The position numbers and the translations under genes were made by a program. From NCBI GenBank assembly GCA_003506895.1, contig DNXO01000082.1, positions 1 to 10,427 of the forward strand: 10,427 nucleotides of DNA. The letters are read 5' to 3'. Position 1 is the first letter of the stretch. Each line of letters opens with the position of its first letter. The DNA comes from Acetobacteraceae bacterium (lineage in GTDB: Bacteria; Pseudomonadota; Alphaproteobacteria; Acetobacterales; Acetobacteraceae). Positions 8,738 through 10,427 of this stretch are shown here, in pieces. The notes below the pieces were generated by a model. The model did not search any database. It saw only the letters and a list, made by a program, of their open reading frames with translations, and had not been told where the DNA came from.

Positions 8738-8808
8738 CTGGCCTCCGCCATCGTCCTGTTCCAGCGGTCCTCCTCTCCCGCGCCGAACAGGGCGATGGCT
8801 GGAGGCAG
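8738..8808. repeat. Long inverted repeat (about 22 paired positions) between convergent flp and osmC
   Basis: Arms at 8738-8761 and 8785-8808 are 24 nt each, separated by 23 nt. Aligned as reverse complements they share CTG, CCTCC, GCCATCG and CCTGTTC in the same order, with one single-base bulge on each side and one wobble or mismatch. It lies in the 194-bp gap between two convergent genes, where a bidirectional transcription stop is expected, but no T-run flanks either side. I see no coding sequence in this gap. A palindromic dispersed element or a structured RNA are alternatives. Confidence 0.65.
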
Positions 8809-8815
8809 TGAATCG

Positions 8816-9298
8816 CTACGTATCGGTCCCGGTCGTAATGACCGGCACGCACCCGATCGGAAAATTCACCGAATTCGCGATGAAACAGTATTGGTGCGCA
8901 TCGTGATGCAGGCGGGCGGCTTTCGCCGTGTCGCCGCTTGCCTGGATGACTACGTGCGGGTGAAGTTCCGCCGACACGAAACGTCCCGCGCCCGTCGGAT
9001 CTTCTTCCATGATGGCTTCCGCCTCATCAGTATAGCGCATTACGACGATGCCGGCCGCGCTGCAAAGGTGCAGATACCATAATTTGTGACACGCGGCGAT
9101 CGAGGCAAGCAGCAACTCCTCTGGGTTCCACCTGGCCGCGTCGCCCCGGAATGCGGGATCGGCCGACCCCGCGATGGCTGCCTTGGTGCCCGCACGGATC
9201 ACATGCTCCCGGCCATATCCGGCATAGGTCGATGTGCCCGATCCCTGGTTACCGGTCCATTCGACGGCGACGCGATATCGGTGCTTTTTGCCGGTCAT
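8816..9298 (-). CDS. OsmC-family protein (putative thiol peroxidase)
   Basis: A 160-residue OsmC/Ohr-superfamily protein; characterised members reduce organic or lipid hydroperoxides through a two-cysteine centre. The start is HRYRVAVEWTGNQGSGTS. It continues with SADPAFRGDAARWNPEELLL, then SIAACHKLWYLHLC with the presumed peroxidatic Cys70, and HHDAHQYCFIANSVNFPI with Cys138 as the resolving cysteine. Both cysteines and the conserved NPEELL helix are kept, so the protein looks active. ATG at 9298 has AGGA 6 nt upstream (GAAGGAACCGG); the longer reading frame from 9334 runs through this site and adds a non-homologous tail. It belongs to the general OsmC branch rather than clear Ohr, so I give no symbol. 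It stands alone and is convergent with flp. Confidence 0.9.
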   Translation of the reverse strand: MTGKKHRYRVAVEWTGNQGSGTSTYAGYGREHVIRAGTKAAIAGSADPAFRGDAARWNPEELLLASIAACHKLWYLHLCSAAGIVVMRYTDEAEAIMEEDPTGAGRFVSAELHPHVVIQASGDTAKAARLHHDAHQYCFIANSVNFPIGCVPVITTGTDT

Positions 9299-9341
9299 TC
9301 CGGTTCCTTCAGGGCATGGCGAGCTTTCAGCCAATCTGAGC

Positions 9342-9347
9342 GTTATA
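9342..9347 (-). promoter_or_regulatory. Possible -10 element of the osmC-family gene
   Basis: The minus strand has TATAAC (9347-9342), which would place the start near 9335 and give a leader of about 37 nt before the ATG at 9298. No good -35 is seen at 16-18 bp, so this is a weak call. Confidence 0.25.
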
Positions 9348-9371
9348 GGTCATGGTGTGAAGGAGATCGCG

Positions 9372-9473
9372 ATGCCCGCCCAATCCTGGGCCCAGCAAAA
9401 TGTCGCCGGCGCGGCACTTGCGACGAAGCGCGGGGATCGCAAACCCCGGGGACTCAAAACCGCGCGGGGATAG
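9372..9473 (+). CDS. Small hypothetical protein, 33 aa, basic C-terminus
   Basis: The ORF starts at ATG 9372 with an excellent Shine-Dalgarno AGGAG (9361-9365) 6 nt upstream, and encodes MPAQSWAQQNVAGAALATKR followed by GDRKPRGLKTARG. It is soluble-looking and its last 15 residues carry many Arg/Lys, which could bind nucleic acid; I recognise no family. It is divergent from osmC with its ribosome site only about 60 bp from the osmC ATG. The region also contains GCGCGGGGAT twice. The rest of 9474-9634, up to the response regulator, holds nothing I can name; TTGCGA near 9570 is at best a weak -35. A chance ORF is quite possible. Confidence 0.35.
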   Translation: MPAQSWAQQNVAGAALATKRGDRKPRGLKTARG

Positions 9474-9634
9474 GCTGAAGCCGCGTCATTTCACATCGTA
9501 TCGCGGCGGGCCACGGTCACGGATCGCGCACATGTCAGTGTGTTTCAGCCTGCCGATCACAGAAATGTTCTTTGCGATCAAACACCTAATCCGATACGCG
9601 GATGACTTCGCCACATCACCGCGAGGAACAACAC

Positions 9635-10339
9635 ATGTCGGCTGCGAGACCAATTTTGATCGTCGAGGATGACGATGCGCTCCGGCAGGTGCTGGCGGAT
9701 CAGGTCGCATCCAGCGGAGTCTTTCAATCGATCGAGGCCTCCACCCTCGACGAGGCCAGCCGCCATCTGGGTGCGGCGGAAGCCCGTTTCGATTCCATCA
9801 TCCTGGACATCAACCTGCCGGACGGCGACGGACGCGACTTTTGCGCTCGGATTCGCCAGCAGGGGCATACGATGCCGATCATCATGCTGACCGGTGCGAC
9901 AGACGAAGACGACGTCGTCAGCGGCCTGAACGCAGGCGCCAATGATTATATAGCCAAGCCATTCCGAGCGAATGAACTGCTGGCGCGCCTGCATGCGCAA
10001 CTGCGGCTGTTCGATACCAGCGAGGACGCGGTCTTCACCATTGGACCCTATACGTTCCGCCCGTCGGCGAAACTGTTGATCGGTGCGGACAAAAAGCAGC
10101 GTCTGCGCCTCACTGCCAAGGAAGTCGATATCCTGAAGTTTCTGTATCGCCACGGCAACAAGATCGTGACGCGCCAGGTACTGCTGGATGAGGTCTGGGG
10201 CTACAACGCTGGGGTCACGACCCATACGCTTGAGACGCACGTGTATCGCCTGCGGCAAAAGATCGAGGTCGATCCGTCGAACTGTCATTTGCTGATGACC
10301 GCGCCCGGCGGATACCGGCTGGACCCGACCCCGGTCTAA
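9635..10339 (+). CDS. OmpR/PhoB-type two-component response regulator, kinase partner not in view
   Basis: A 234-residue transcription factor with a receiver domain (about 5-115) and a C-terminal winged helix (about 130-232). The receiver has the acidic pocket VEDDD (10-14), phospho-acceptor Asp58 in LDINLPDGDG, Thr84 in MLTGAT and Lys106 in IAKPF: all residues for phosphorelay are intact. The DNA-binding part shows LTAKEVDILKFLYRHGNKIV, LLDEVWGYN, then THTLETHVYRLRQKIE and GGYRLDP, typical of OmpR/PhoB. I chose ATG at 9635 (MSAARPILIVEDDD) since AGGA lies 9 nt upstream; the frame could open at 9602 but the extra residues are not family-like. No histidine kinase or output gene lies beside it, so the target is unknown. 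The stop codon overlaps an inverted repeat that may end transcription. Confidence 0.92.
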   Translation: MSAARPILIVEDDDALRQVLADQVASSGVFQSIEASTLDEASRHLGAAEARFDSIILDINLPDGDGRDFCARIRQQGHTMPIIMLTGATDEDDVVSGLNAGANDYIAKPFRANELLARLHAQLRLFDTSEDAVFTIGPYTFRPSAKLLIGADKKQRLRLTAKEVDILKFLYRHGNKIVTRQVLLDEVWGYNAGVTTHTLETHVYRLRQKIEVDPSNCHLLMTAPGGYRLDPTPV

Positions 10340-10392
10340 TACCAGCCGCCCGAAGCGTCGGCTCTTTTGTCAGTCGGCGGGCGGCTGGTATT
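10338..10392. repeat. Perfect 15-bp inverted repeat overlapping the response-regulator stop codon
   Basis: AATACCAGCCGCCCG (10338-10352) and its exact reverse complement CGGGCGGCTGGTATT (10378-10392) flank 25 nt. The left arm begins with the last two bases of the TAA stop. It is a strong GC-rich stem placed like a transcription terminator, but only TATT, not a T-run, follows. The perfect arms also recall the ends of a small palindromic or miniature element, though no target-site duplication is visible. From 10393 to the end I see nothing. Confidence 0.65.
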
Positions 10393-10427
10393 CTACTGAT
10401 TTGGCGCGCGGCCGCCCCACCAACCCC

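Noticed and set aside
8657..9082. 141-codon plus-strand frame between flp and osmC
   Set aside because: It runs through the large hairpin and antisense to the OsmC gene, with no family likeness.

Overview
The window reads as GC-rich alphaproteobacterial chromosome. The closest feel is Rhodospirillales/Acetobacteraceae, judged from protein style and codon use only; no rRNA or other taxonomic marker is present. It holds eight protein genes I am confident of or nearly so, one small doubtful ORF, one broken gene at the left edge, and several hairpins and palindromes. I see no tRNA, rRNA, CRISPR array or complete mobile element.

Left edge (1-440). A minus-strand GxxExxY-family gene runs off the window. 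It is interrupted by an amber codon exactly where the Tyr of the defining motif should be. A weak terminator-like hairpin separates it from the next gene.

Main block (441-7860, all minus strand). This is a five-gene fatty-acid beta-oxidation cluster, read in transcription order as fadD-type acyl-CoA ligase, MerR-family regulator, fadA-type thiolase, fadN-type 3-hydroxyacyl-CoA dehydrogenase/enoyl-CoA hydratase fusion, and fadE-type acyl-CoA dehydrogenase. Gaps are 41, 26, -1 and 67 bp. Together the enzymes cover activation of a free fatty acid and one full turn of the spiral: dehydrogenation, hydration, second dehydrogenation, thiolysis. No electron-transfer flavoprotein gene is present. The hydroxyacyl-CoA dehydrogenase/hydratase protein has the dehydrogenase half first, as in Bacillus FadN and opposite to E. 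coli FadB. The cysteine-free MerR protein is the likely local regulator. Related TTGACGTwTAsG elements lie upstream of fadD and of merR.

Intergenic control region (7861-8450). It holds the fadD leader with a small hairpin, a promoter-like element with an unusually long spacer, and a perfect 18-bp palindrome about 65 bp upstream of the expected transcription start.

Right part (8451-10427). A solitary Flp/Fap type IVb pilin precursor (plus) faces an OsmC-family protein (minus). The gap between them holds a strong long-stem inverted repeat. Next come a 33-residue ORF with a good Shine-Dalgarno sequence (plus, doubtful) and an OmpR/PhoB-type response regulator (plus) with no kinase partner in view. 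The stop codon of the regulator overlaps a perfect 15-bp inverted repeat.

I do not see a clearly new multi-gene system. The observations most worth following are the amber-interrupted GxxExxY gene, the proposed MerR sites and the 18-bp palindrome, and the large inverted repeat between flp and osmC.
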